A stretch of DNA of 57,792 nucleotides from Phaeoceros laevis (taxonomy: Eukaryota; Anthocerotophyta; Anthocerotopsida; Notothyladales): assembly GCA_049999765.1 (NCBI GenBank), contig JBNGIQ010008494.1, forward strand, positions 76,053 through 133,844, given 5' to 3'. The position numbers were made by a program, and so were the translations under genes. The notes under the pieces are model-generated. The model saw only the letters and a program-made list of their open reading frames with translations, searched no databases and was not told where the DNA came from. Every line of letters begins with the position of its first letter. Position 1 is the stretch's first letter. Below, in pieces: positions 9,701 through 26,698 of this stretch.

Positions 9701-11163
9701 TCACACGACAGAGGGTGGCAGCATGGTATTTCTCCATGCCCAGTACCTCGCACGGATTGCATCCAGTTTCTCTAGCCGTTGGCACAAAAGAGATGCAAGC
9801 TCTAGAGGTGAACCCACATCAGTTGCTTCTAAGGCTTCCAATAACTTAGGGTGCGTACTCAACGAGGGTTGGAATCCGATGGCCAGCAGGTCTACAAGTA
9901 GACTCAAACAGTGAATGCAGTGCCGGTCAGCTGTGAGGATTTCTGTGCATATATTAACTACGCTCGGATCCTTCACCATACCGACCTTGTCTTCTCGGAA
10001 AAGGCCTCTTAGATATCTCCAGGGGCTCTCGTTGTCAGGGTAAAGTCTAAGGATTGTGGCACAATACTCGATCTCTGACTGTCGGACAGCTTGCACGCCC
10101 CCCAGCAGAGGACTTCTTGAAATGACAAAATAACGCTGCGCACCATGAAAAAAGTCAGCAGCTACGCATGCCACGAACTGCCAATGTATCCCCAGGCATC
10201 TACTGACTAGCTCATACCTGGTTCCATGCCGAGTTGTTATAAGGGTCCTCAGCTAGCAGTCTATCACAGTAGCCTAATTCTCCTTCCCAGCCCCCGAACT
10301 GTGTCAAGATGCGCTGCAACGAGTGGATAGTGAGAAGAAAGCCAGAAATACAGCACAAAGTTGCACGAGGGAGATCGCAGATTTCACTGGAGTTTGAGAT
10401 CAATTACCTGGCGATGAGACCAGGCATGGTAGTTCTTCGCATCTTCTCGAAGCACTGCTTCAGTGAATGCTAGCTCTGCTGGCAGGGATGCATGACCTAG
10501 TTTTTGTGCAACCCACTGCCGGTGGTGCCTGCAGGGGACAACATAAAGGCATACACCATGCATTTTGAAGGAAAGAGGCATCAGCAAATATCAATCAAGG
10601 CCACCAACAGATAGTTGGTAGCATGAGTGTCATAGCAAAGTAGAGCCTGAATGTACCAGAGTTGATAGTTTTTGACATTGTCTTCAGCCACACTCTCAAC
10701 GTAGGTAAGCTCCGTGAGAAGATCTGTCCCTAATGCTTCCAGCACTAGTCTCCGAAAATACCATACCTAAGACAACAGCCAAAGGCCATGGTGTAATTCC
10801 AGTGATTCGGAACTTCCACCTTACTAATAAACGAAGAACAAGAAGGAGTTCAGCTACAATGCCCTCCCTAGCTCAATACTGAAAGAAACAGAAGCAAGTT
10901 TGAAGAGAACGTACAGTATAGTTCGCAGCATTTAGGGCAATCACTTCTGCTGTGAGCTTCAAAGCCCGTTCACTTCTTTCATCCTTCTGCAGGATTGCAC
11001 GAAAGTAATCCATGACTTCACGGAATTGCGGGGTGTAGGCAATCGGTACCACAGGGTGAGGACCGTCATCTTGGGGCATTGGGATGACATCAGCCCACTC
11101 CGGTCGGTCACGGAAATTAACAAACCCAGACCCACTCCCTTCACCTTTGCTCTTCTGACCCAT
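9701..11163 (-). CDS. FTA: Protein farnesyltransferase/geranylgeranyltransferase I alpha subunit
   Basis: Five exons: 11163-10915, 10766-10657, 10528-10408, 10313-10218 and 10135-9701. They splice in frame to 1,011 nt (336 aa); the Arabidopsis protein is about 326 aa. The PFTA repeats are visible: [65 protein letters not shown] and [15 protein letters not shown]. The C-terminal [12 protein letters not shown] matches plant FTA. The subunit pairs with either beta subunit to prenylate CaaX proteins in the cytosol. I chose the ATG at 11163 because MGQKSK... leads directly into [20 protein letters not shown]. The frame is open to 11394, so a longer N terminus is possible. One expected Trp after the third repeat's HRQ is absent. 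Confidence 0.93.
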
Positions 11164-11403
11164 GCCGAAGGAACGACCGAACGCTTCTGCACACTGGAAA
11201 TAAACTTCTTCCTCTTCTTCTGCTACAGCTACGTTGATCGAGACCCTCCTAGCAAAACCCTTCCTGCACAAGGACCTCGCCGTCCTGTGAAGGCATGCAC
11301 TGTTGTCGATTGTCGCGTGGTGTCGGTCGCAGAAAGGTTGGTCAGCGCCTAAATCTAAGACTCCCCAGGAAACAGGTAGAGAAGTGCTAGCCAACTTCAG
11401 TGT

Positions 11404-11773
11404 TCAGGAAACTACAGAAAGCTGAGAACGAGGGGCCGTAAGCATCCAAGCAGCAGCTTGAAGCGCTTGCTCTTCCTTCTTCAACCAGTTCATGAGATCC
11501 TCCGTCAGAGCTGGGGACAAGAATGCATCACACAGGTTAGAAGACCCACATGAGGACATCGGCCTGATCTTAATTAGCAGTCGGCCCCAATTTGAGGTTC
11601 AGACCAAGGACGGTTTCACCTTGTTCAGTCTCGGCCTTCTGGTCCTCCGCGGCAATGAGCTCGTCAGCCAGATGCGCAAATACCGATTCATACAGCGCCA
11701 GCGGCTGATTGGCGGGAGTCAATGACGAAGTGCTGGAGCTAGCCCGTGAAGGAAACCCTGTATTTCCCTGCAT
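11404..11773 (-). CDS. Small two-exon protein of unknown function
   Basis: Exons 11773-11620 and 11510-11404 join in phase 1 across a 109-bp intron with GTGAAA and CCCCAG ends, giving 86 aa. The N terminus is Ser/Thr-rich (MQGNTGFPSRASSSTSS). The rest is helical and charged: LALYESVFAHLADELIAAED, then ALTEDLMNWLKKEEQALQAA. I do not recognise the family. Clean splicing and a helical amphipathic pattern support a real gene. Its start lies only 39 bp below the PET117 stop on the same strand, so the two may share a transcript, or this may be the downstream part of a longer gene. Confidence 0.5.
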
Positions 11774-11812
11774 TCCGCTTGTGACGGTATTTCATGCCAA
11801 GGTCGTCGCGTG

Positions 11813-12010
11813 CTAAGCTTGACTCTGCTCCACTGCCTGCTGCAATTGCTTCTGTTTAAGTGCACGAAGCTGCTCATCTCGAATTACACCTCTATGCAAG
11901 TTCTCCCGCTCCTGCTGCTGTAAACGGTGCACGCTCAGAATGCCGGCGCTTGTGAGAAGCACCACGACTGCTAGCACAGCCGTTGCCCTCCTGTCCACTC
12001 CGTGTCCCAT
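11813..12010 (-). CDS. PET117: PET117-like cytochrome c oxidase assembly factor
   Basis: A 65-aa single-exon frame from an ATG. An N-terminal hydrophobic helix (ATAVLAVVVLLTSAGILSVH) is followed by a charged coiled coil with the family hallmark HRGVIRDEQLRALKQKQ; human and yeast PET117 carry a similar GVIRD motif directly after one helix. PET117 is an inner-membrane mitochondrial protein needed for complex IV assembly, where it works with PET191- and heme-related factors. The length is slightly below the human protein (81 aa). It is divergently arranged with LYSA, 273 bp apart. Confidence 0.72.
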   Translation of the reverse strand: MGHGVDRRATAVLAVVVLLTSAGILSVHRLQQQERENLHRGVIRDEQLRALKQKQLQQAVEQSQA

Positions 12011-14414
<2,404 letters not shown>

Positions 14415-15308
14415 GCGGACGTCCAACCCTTCGTTAGTAGAACTGTGCAAGGAATTTAATATTCAATTTATTCCGCTCTAACCTCTGTCCGAGCTACAGC
14501 CTACAAGCGTGTAAAAGTTCACAACTTATCTTCCATGTCACCCTCCAAAGTAAAAGCTTAGGAGAAAAACTCGACCGGTGCTAAAGTAAAGAGAGAATTA
14601 GAGAGAGAGTGGTGATTGCGTGTCTGAAGGCATGGTGAGAAATGGAAGGCGCAGCATTCATCATGGATTCAAGAGTGAGACATTCAAGAGTGAGTGCTTA
14701 TGGTAATTTTTTGTATTTTGCTGATGGTATGTGTTGTAGATTACAAGCTATATGGGTAGCCTGAGATTGACATGCCACAAGCAATTTGCTGTCTTAGGAG
14801 AGAATATGAACATGAATAACAAAATCTTCTTCTCACAAGCATATTAAATATACAAATATGTGATATATCTTAAATTGTTGCAAATTCTTTATTAATCCAT
14901 TGTGTACATGGCAATAAAGGCAAAAGGGAGGATTGAAGACTCAATCTTGAAAACACATGTCCAGGTTGAATGAATGAACTCCAATATATTGTCTCTACAA
15001 ATAGGGACAAATATAGATTATTTTCTTATTTTCTAAGCATGCTACATAGTACCCAATAAATTATTGAAGAAGGGTTGACAAAAGTGGTTTCACAAGGATA
15101 ACGCTTCCAAATGTGTTTCCAAATGTGATTTGGCATGGATCGAATTGAAGGAGTTATTAACTTTGGCCTCATTATTACATCATGTAAACCTAAACCAGGT
15201 TCAAGCTTACGTCCAATCATATAAAATTAGGAGCGTTCATGCATCTGCTAGAATCCCCTCTTTGCAAGAAGCATGGGCTGATCTCAATGGACCAGGTGTA
15301 CCAGGTCC

Positions 15309-16006
15309 TGTAGAGGATAGCAAACATTTCTATACATGCAACATGTAGAGGATGACAAACATTTCTATACATGCAACAGTAAAGCAGATCACGCGTTTCA
15401 TTTTGGCAGCCTTACATTCATGTTTAGCAAACTTGGAAAATGAAGTCCTTAATGTTGTAGGTTTGGCATTCTTTGCCAAGCTTGAAGACTTTGAGATAAA
15501 TTGATGGTCTCGACCTCGTGTTCCTTGGCGCTAACAGCTTACAGCTTGTGCCAGTTCTGGCTACACTGGCCAACTGAACTATCTTTTGTAGTGAAGACAC
15601 TAAGTCTTGCCAGCTGAACTATCTTTTGTAGTGAAGACAGTGTCAAGGAAAATCAGATGGCACGAGGACCGTGCCTGGAAGAGGCCTGCATCCAGGATTC
15701 ACATTTGGGGGCAACCAGTATCTGCTGCCTACTAGGTAGCAGCTGGTCAGCTTCTAGCCCCTTATGAAGGATCTGTGCATGAAGCAAAGCTCGTCCTCTG
15801 AGAGGAAGGTTCCTCCTGGAGATGCCTGTTGCTGATACAGTTTGTTAGCTCAACACTTGTGAATGCCCTAGGTATCGAACTCGGCTCCTGTCTACAGTCA
15901 AATGATTAAACTATCTCCATGTGACATGTGATTGCAAATGTGCTGCCAAGCGATTAAATTATCTCCATGTGACATGTGATTGCAAATGTGCTGCCAAGGC
16001 CGGCTT
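15309..16006. repeat. Three local tandem duplications
   Basis: Pairs of near-identical direct repeats are present: about 15309-15343 and 15344-15379 (core caaacatttctatacatgca); about 15557-15598 and 15612-15640 (core gaactatcttttgtagtgaa); and about 15911-15958 and 15959-16000 (core ctccatgtgacatgtgattg). Copies differ by a few bases, which indicates separate recent slippage or duplication events. Confidence 0.6.
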
Positions 16007-16149
16007 TACCTGCCCTTGGCAGCAAATTTGCTGGCCTTGGTGCCCAGGCCAGGTTTACCTGCAATGTCTGGATAAGGCGATCCGAGGAGCGCGCCCAAGA
16101 TCTGGCAATCCGGGGAGCGTGCCCAGGATCAGGCGATCCAAGCGCGCCC

Positions 16150-16430
16150 AGGATCTGGTATGGCGGACTTGGGAAGTCGTGCGATTTTTTTTTTTAGAGC
16201 TTTTTTAGGGAAGCTCATGCTAAACATTAGATATTGCAATACAAAACATTCCACTTTAGCCACTATCAGCTCGTCCTCTACCACGGAGCAGTAGACACGG
16301 TAGGCTGGTTTAGGGTTTAGGAGTTACACATCGCGCGACTTCCCAAGGGTAGGCTGGTTTAGGGTTTAGGGTTCAGGAGTTACACGTCGCGCGACTTGGG
16401 AAGTTGCGCGATGTGTAACTCCTTTCTTAG
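16150..16430. repeat. Fold-back repeat with telomere-like words
   Basis: The word ggagttacac-rtcgcgcgactt occurs in direct orientation near 16320 and 16375. It occurs inverted at about 16400-16423 (aagttgcgcgatgtgtaact), making a hairpin with only a few mismatches. A shorter inverted copy sits near 16150. Each direct copy is preceded by gctggtttagggtttagg (about 16303 and 16353), which matches the plant telomere word tttaggg in short runs. Confidence 0.6.
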
Positions 16431-16600
16431 AAACGCGTTTCCGTTTCGCAGGGCGTTTCGCGCTTTTTTTAATTCCGGTGTTTCGCGTTTTTTTTAATTC
16501 CGGTCGTGGCATTATTCTGAAAACGGCCTAGAAACTTACATACTCAAAACGTGAAAACGCTGAACCGCGTTTTTTGTTGGAGGAAACGCGTTTTCCGTAA
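16430..16600. repeat. GC-rich degenerate repeats (tttcgcg, aaacgcgttt)
   Basis: Several copies of tttcgcg followed by a T tract and aattccggt (about 16455-16505) and palindromic aaacgcgttt words lie together. No coding pattern is seen. Confidence 0.4.
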
Positions 16601-16815
16601 CTAACATATATTTCGGATCATTCACGAACCGTGTCTTCGGAGCTGTGGACATCGTTCAGATGAACTTTTGTAGGAGGTCATGATTCGTGCGCTGGTTAAT
16701 GCAATTTCAGCTGACCTGGAAAATTGTGAATTAAGAATCGCTCTGAGGTTGAGTCTGAAGACTCTGAACAGCTTTCGTGCCTAACTCTAATATCGTACAC
16801 TTGCATCACGGCATT

Positions 16816-20886
<4,071 letters not shown>

Positions 20887-21313
20887 TATCTAGTCGAATG
20901 AATCAGCTAGGAATTCGGTATCAAGTCCCGACTCCCATAGTGACAACCGACTCTCACCGGGCAGAGGAGCAAAGAAGCGAGGCGGTCCATGCCAGGGCGT
21001 GACGGCGGGCATGGCCGGTGCGGCAGCGGCCTCAGCGCTCGCTGCACGGCCATGTCTGCCGAGAGCAGAGAGCAGCTCGAATTGCCGGAGCTGATTGACC
21101 AGATGTAAGGAGCAGCGCACCCGGCTAATCTCTTCCAGCCACAAGTCACAAGCATCGACACGAACCAGCAGAATTATAGCTCAGGTGCTTGATGAAGGAA
21201 TTATTAACTTGAACTTCCACTTCCTAGTTGCTAGGTTGCACAGGTGTCATCTACAGAATCGACAACCCTAACGAAGTTCATCAGAGTTCTGCTGTAGACT
21301 AGAATCTTCAACT
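20887..21313. other. Promoter side of AlaRS and 3' flank of the GAF gene
   Basis: No supported gene. Minus-strand frames at 20890-21161 are Ala/Pro-rich but show no family features. Confidence 0.4.
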
Positions 21314-21778
21314 TCATAGCAGAGTCCCCAGTAGATTTGCTACACTCCTCAATGCAGCCTCCTCGGTGTCTGTAAAAGGATCGAGGTGATCGCTATCGAC
21401 ATCAATTTGGCCAAGTATGCTCCCCTGCTCGTTGCGGATCAGCACCACAAGCTCGCTCTTGGTGAAACGGTTGCAGGCTATGTAATTGTCCCTGGCAGAG
21501 ACATCTCCCACATTCTGGTCTTTCCCTTGAGCCACTGCCGTTCCGCAAACACCATCCCCGACGGCGATCCTGTTGTGCTCAGTCTTCCGCCCACTGAAGG
21601 CCTCCAGCACGAGCTCCAGCTCATTCCCAGGCTCCAGCATGTAGAGATACACCGAGGTGTAAGGCGCTCCGGCAGCTCGCACCTCGTCGGCCGTCAGCTG
21701 CAGCAGCTCCCGGCGAGACGCACTTGCCCTGCCTGCGCGCTCCAAGGCCTTGATAACCTTCTCTCCGTCTAGAGGCAT
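21314..21778 (-). CDS. GAF-domain protein resembling free methionine-(R)-sulfoxide reductase
   Basis: An intronless 154-aa protein consisting of one GAF domain. It shows the fRMsr/YebR pattern: RIAVGDGVCGTAVAQGKDQN, NVGDV, NYIACNRFTKSELVVLI and GQIDVDSDHLDPFTDTEE. Of the three cysteines used by fRMsr enzymes, those in GVCG and IAC are present. The third, normally just before RIPVG, is replaced (TEHNRI). The fold would bind and reduce free Met-R-sulfoxide with thioredoxin, or it may bind another small ligand. fRMsr was described mainly from bacteria and unicellular eukaryotes, so a land-plant copy without introns is notable. Reductase activity is uncertain. Confidence 0.8.
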   Translation of the reverse strand: MPLDGEKVIKALERAGRASASRRELLQLTADEVRAAGAPYTSVYLYMLEPGNELELVLEAFSGRKTEHNRIAVGDGVCGTAVAQGKDQNVGDVSARDNYIACNRFTKSELVVLIRNEQGSILGQIDVDSDHLDPFTDTEEAALRSVANLLGTLL

Positions 21779-22453
21779 CGTGTTCGGACAGAGTTCAGCT
21801 TTTCAGACCTGTCACGAGAAAGGCCTAGACTATCCGTTTCTGTCGCATTTCGTCCCTGACTGGAAACCAAATCCTGCAGCTCCACTTTTACGATAGATCG
21901 GGATCCTGGATCGGGTTACTCGCCTCCACCTGTTTTGACTCTCTCACTCTGGGCATGTTCCGTGAGCACCGCTTTGGACCGTCCAGTCTGAAAACGTGAC
22001 GGTCAAATGCTCAAACAACGCTCATTGCATTGCAGACTGACGTTTCTTTCTTCACACTATTAGCGTGCTGCAGCTTGCAGAATTCCACTGCTTCTGCTGT
22101 TTACCAATTTCCACATCTGTTCAAGATAGAGAATTTCAACGAGACCTAAAGCATTTCAAGTCACTGTTTCTTGTAGAACTTTCGACAAGGTGTACTGGTC
22201 TTGAAAGCAGCACTATTCTGGAAGTTCGGCACACACCTTCGAAAGCTAGGTTTGATGATCGGGGTTTAGGGTTTAGAGCCTGCACAAACCTCTGCTTGAG
22301 GTCATTTCCAATGCAGAGTAGGGTGAAAAGGGGGGAGAAGAGGCTATCCTTGACACAAGTGCAAGATGTTGCGGAAAGTACTGTCCCTCGATAGACAATA
22401 TCCCATATCGGTTGATACTACATCTAAGAGAACTCGAATTTTAGAGTGACCTC
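21779..22453. other. Intergenic between divergent GAF and SETD9-like genes
   Basis: Holds both 5' flanks. A plus-strand open frame at 22065-22394 has no recognisable content. A short ggggtttagggttta word sits at about 22261. An upstream non-coding exon of the SETD9-like gene could be here. Confidence 0.4.
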
Positions 22454-23864
22454 ATGTGTTTGGAATTTTGGCAGATCTGGCAGCGGCTGTCTTCAGGCTC
22501 CTTGTTCCAGAGTGTGGACAAGCGTCAGTTTCAGCACGAAATCGACACTCATCGACTGTTTCTTCTCACCAGGTACTCTCCAAGATGTCTCAAGCTGGGG
22601 ATCTTTGCCCTACGCTATGCATTGACTAACGTGGCGGATACCGTACCATATGGCAGCTACAAGCGATTGGATCCTGCAAGAGATGAGTTAATATCAGAGG
22701 TTGAAGCCCGTGCTAGCATCACCAATTTTGATGTCTGGAAACAGGAAGTCCAAACAAATGTGGGTGAGCAAGTGCAACAGATTTGCAGAACGTTGGACGA
22801 AATATTACTCTACCCGTCGGACAAACCCAAAGCCAGCAGTGGAGAAGCAAAAAGGAGTCGACCCAGTGGATTGAGCTTTGCTGTTGGAGGCATTCCTAGC
22901 AAGATCGAGCAAGACCCGCAACCGTAAGTCCGCTTACTTGTCCTGTTCATAAATAAAAAATGGCAGGATCATTGACTCCCCTGGTTGACATGCTTTCTGC
23001 AGAATTGCCACACGACCTCTGAACCAGGAGGATGTGTCAAAGGCGTTCAAAGATAAGTACGGGTTCACTTTGGAGCTTAAATCTTCGAATGTAGCGCACC
23101 GAGAAGCAGGGGATGGGTTATACATCTCTGGAGAAGCTGGGGTGGGGACCGTTGTGTCGTTCTACCCTGGAGTGACCTATGCACCTGCCCAATACAGATA
23201 CATGCCTGGATATCCAAGAGTTGAGCTGGGCAACCCTTATCTGATTTCCAGATTTGATGGCCTTATCATTGATGGCAATCCCTGGGGCAGAGGTGGAGAC
23301 TCAAGGGAATACTGGGATGGAATGTCTGAAAGGGAGAGGCATATGCATGAGGACATTCTCAAGAGTCTGGGAGTAAAGGAGTCCAATTGGGAGGGTAGTC
23401 AGCACCAGGGTAAGACTGCTTCAGACAAGCTGTGGCAGATGGTGGGGGGTGGCAAGAAGATTGACCGAATGATCGAAGGCGCTATTGTGGAGAGGAGGAA
23501 TCCGCTTGCTTTAGCACACTTTGCAAACCATCCGGCCAAAGGTGAGCAGCCGAATGTGATGATCTGCACTTACGACTTCGACCTGGCAGGGGGTGGCGTG
23601 GAGCTCAGGCCTTACATTCCTAACGTGAAGTGTGCTGTAGATAATGACATTGAAATGCAGCAGAGCGGCCTTCTGTGGGTGAGGAAAAGCAGGGACCCAG
23701 GTTTGGAAAAAAGGCCTCCGCAGGTATGCACAAGCGTTCTTGTAGCCACCAGGAATGTCTGCAACGAGGAGCTCCTGCTCAATTACAGATACAGCAATTC
23801 AAAAAACAGGCCTTCTTGGTATCATTCCGTCGATGAAGAGGAAGACCGGCGGAGATGGGAGTGA
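22454..23864 (+). CDS. SETD9: SETD9-like SET-domain protein
   Basis: Two exons, 22454-22923 and 23003-23864, join in phase 2 to 1,332 nt (443 aa). The N-terminal half starts IWQRLSSGSLFQSVD and is helical. The SET part carries GDGLYISGEAGVGTVVSFYP, NPYLISRFDGLIIDGNPWGR, RNPLALAHFANHPAKGEQPN (equivalent of the NHS/C motif), MICTYDFDL and ELRPYIPN. The last motif region is VLVATRNVCNEELLLNYRYS. This order matches vertebrate SETD9, including the PLAVGQYVNN-like region. The substrate is unknown; lysine methylation is an inference. The ATG at 22454 precedes a possible acceptor (ttttggcag), so an extra 5' exon is conceivable. Confidence 0.85.
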
Positions 23865-24274
23865 CAAATACTCACCCCCAGCAGCAACTGTTAACTCCGT
23901 CAAGAAGCCTCTGCTGTCGACGTACAATCACCGACATTCTGCAACAGGTGTCCAAAGTGGTTCTAAATGTTCGTCATGAGATGAGAACCTTTGAGACTTG
24001 GAACATGCGAGTGTAGCGACGCCACTGCTGGTTGACAATCAGATCATCAGAACAGAAATAAATGCACGTAACCCGAGGTGTAAACGCACAGACGAAATGA
24101 CGAACAGAAGTAAAGAATGTCTGTGCTGGGTACACGCCTGAAAGAAGCAATCATCTTTGCAGGCAATTGACAAGCATGTCCCAGCAAGCAACTTTACAGG
24201 TAGAAGTCTCATCGAAGCCCAAACACCTTCACAGGTACCCCCTCATCTTGTTTTGACCTTCTACAAACATGGTA
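23865..24274. other. Shared 3' flank of convergent genes
   Basis: This holds the 3' UTRs of the SETD9-like (+) and N6AMT1 (-) genes. No gene is seen. Confidence 0.4.
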
Positions 24275-25305
24275 TTATCTCCAAAACGCCAGACGGGACA
24301 TCGTAGAAGTGAACGAAGAACCATTCCCAGTTGGAGGACTGCAGCCAAACTCAGACCAACCCGGATGAAACTCTTCCCTCCAGAGTTTCAAAACATGCAG
24401 CTTCTCCTCCTCCGTGTTCCTTTGAATGATAATGCGAGAAGCAAAGCCCTTTTTGCTCATAATCCGGCAAATTTCCCCAGGGTTGTTCTCCGATAGAGTG
24501 ACCATATAAAGGCAGCCTTTACTAGACAGAAGTGAGTCCACAATGCCTAGCATGCGATCAATGACTACCCGACCTCTGTGCCCCCCTGCCCACGACGCTG
24601 TCAGACCACCCACTCCTACTTCCTGGTCCGAAGTTGGCACATAAGGGGGATTGAACAACAGCACATCCACAGCCCCAGCCAGTCGCTTTTCAAGCCCAGA
24701 TACAAGATCTGTCACCACAACATCGGCTTTCACATCATGCGCCGCAAGCGTCTCGCTCGCAACCTCTGCAGCTACGGGGCTTATATCTGTTGCAATGTAC
24801 TGCGTAGCACTACCACTACCAATAATCAAAGCTAGCGACGTGATGACATAGCCGCTTCCACATCCAACCTCTACACACAAACCCGGATTTTGCCCTAAGA
24901 TGTTCGCCCTGTCAGCAAGGAGAGCATCCGCTAATGCAAAAGAGTCCTCACACGGCTCATAAACCTCTGGATGACGAGCGACAAGCTTAATCTCAGCACT
25001 ATGCCTCCGCGGTGAAGATACCTGCATATACTTCCAAAAAGTCAAAACACACAACAATGCTCAGGATAACAACCCGAAGGACACTCTTACCCTTGCAAGC
25101 ACCAGAACAGGGCTATGCCAAAAGCAAAACAACCAAACCCCTGCAGCGCCCCCAAGCTTCCTTCTCAACCTAAAACCTACAGCAGGACAGGCTCTACAGA
25201 GGAGCTCACAAAGCTGGTTGGGCTGTAGTCACGAACCTGGTTCAGGCGGATGGTGGTGTGTACTGATCCAACAACGACTTTCTCCAGATCCACAACAACG
25301 GCCAT
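24275..25305 (-). CDS. N6AMT1: HemK2/N6AMT1-type protein glutamine methyltransferase
   Basis: Exon 2 (25021-24275) encodes the complete methyltransferase: ARHPEVYEPCEDSFALADAL, CVEVGCGSGYVITSLAL (SAM-binding motif I), IATDISPVAAEV, VDVLLFNPPYVPTSDQEVG (catalytic NPPY) and GRVVIDRMLG. It ends with GFASRIIIQRNTEEEKLHVL. A candidate exon 1 (25305-25237, MAVVVDLEKVVVGSVHTTIR) joins it in phase 0 across CAG|GTTCGT...TGCAG|GTA, giving 271 aa. The enzyme methylates the GGQ glutamine of release factor eRF1 with TRM112 as partner. It is not a DNA methylase despite its name. Exon 1 is less certain than the domain. Confidence 0.9.
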
Positions 25306-26698
25306 GCCTGTGCTGCCTCAGCCAAGCTTGAACTTACAAGCACACAGAGCAGCGCTGCTTCAGCATCTCAGACCTGCGCCGTCCCTGAGAGCAAAACCTG
25401 CAATTCTACCGCTTTCCTGCCATAAGATAAATTTCCAGCGTCGCCAGGCTTCCTATGACATGAGGGCCAAACAGAGTCAGACAACTCCTAAGTTCAGAAT
25501 TGCCTTATTCCCAGACAGCTCAGCACGAGGCATGCAAGATAGGAGGAGGCCTCGTGCTCTTCGAAGACACGGTCAACTAGACTAATACAGGAAATTTCGT
25601 ACATTGCCCAGCCGGAGGATGATGCTACTTGCCGCACCTGCAACCATGCACTTCACGGCACTGGCAAGCGGTGAACGGAACCAAATGTTTGCCACGGGAT
25701 TTTATTCCACGGTTACCCAGACAGGCTGGAGACCTAGATATACTAGTGTCGGCCCTTTATGGCATATGTAGCTCAAGTTAGTGCTTGGGAGGCTAGTCGT
25801 TCACCAAAGTACTGTACGGGCAAAAAGCGTGGTGGTCAGTGGTCACCCGACCTAATATTTTGAGAATTCTCAATGCACGAAGCTTATTTGTTGGTTGAAT
25901 CTAAGCATATACACGGTTAGGTGCTCCATGATCGACATTACATATTCGGGACTCAATGACAATAGCGAGCATGTTCCCGATCAATCTCCGAGATGTCTGC
26001 AGCCAAGGTGGCAGCTTTATGAAGTGATTAGAGAAAGAGCCTGCAACTATGAGTAGTTCAGGCTTTGTTCCTGTAACTGTTTCACTCTTCCACTAATTAC
26101 ACGAGGGAAGGTCTAAGCTGTTGCCCGCCAGGGAAAACAAGTTCCGCACCGAGCCACAATGTTCTTCCACAGCAAGGATTTTCATAAGCACCTGCTCCCA
26201 CGAGAAAAACAAATTCAGAGAAACACCCTTTCTGGGACCCACATCTCACAACCACGATGAAGGTGATGATATCCTGAGTAACGGAAAAGGCAGGGAAACC
26301 GGCAAATCGGATGAACTGTAGGCTTACTGGGCAGAACCTTTTTGAAGGCAAGTAGCTGCGAACTTCATTCCTGGGGAATAAGCATTTTGCAGGGACCGAC
26401 ACACATCCTGCACGAGAAAAAGGCAATCAGGAAAATTTTGGAGATGGTGTTGAGCACTTTACAAATGGCAAGCTGCAAATGAAAAAGTCCACCATAGAAG
26501 CAACGGATACAAAGAGCAGCCAAAAGCAAGCTTTTATGTGGAACTTACACATAAGCTACAGAAACACCTTCCAGATGACCACCAACATGTGTCAAAGGTA
26601 CACTCAATCTGGATCTGACGAGGAAGATCCCAAGGAGCCGTCGCCAACATAGCACAAGGTGTCTAATCTGAGACTCACCATTATAACACAATGAATAA
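25306..26698. other. Intergenic and 3' flank of the FAM135-like gene
   Basis: No supported gene in 1.4 kb. Short frames on both strands show no family motifs. The part from about 26.1 kb may be the 3' UTR of the esterase gene. Confidence 0.4.

Larger units (their letters stand above)
14415..16815. other. Repeat-rich intergenic region
   Basis: There is no supported gene in 2.4 kb. The left part is AT-rich. From 15.3 kb it carries local tandem duplications and then GC-rich subrepeats and a fold-back with telomere-like words (separate entries). Open frames at 15130 and 15921 (+) only follow the repeats. Confidence 0.5.

Noticed and set aside
11164-11394. Longer N terminus of FTA
   Set aside because: The frame is open, but plant FTA proteins begin close to the RPEWADVIP region and the extension shows no similarity or targeting character.
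15921-16208. 95-codon open frame (+)
   Set aside because: It simply reads through a local tandem duplication and GC-rich subrepeats, so its repeated peptide is explained by the DNA repeat.
14415-16815. Possible tRNA genes or CRISPR-like arrays in repeat-rich intergenic DNA
   Set aside because: No tRNA arm pattern (GTTCRANNC with matching acceptor stem) was seen. The direct repeats occur in pairs without regular spacers, and the genome is eukaryotic.
25250-25585. 111-codon open frame (+)
   Set aside because: It lies antisense to the probable first exon of N6AMT1 and has no family pattern.
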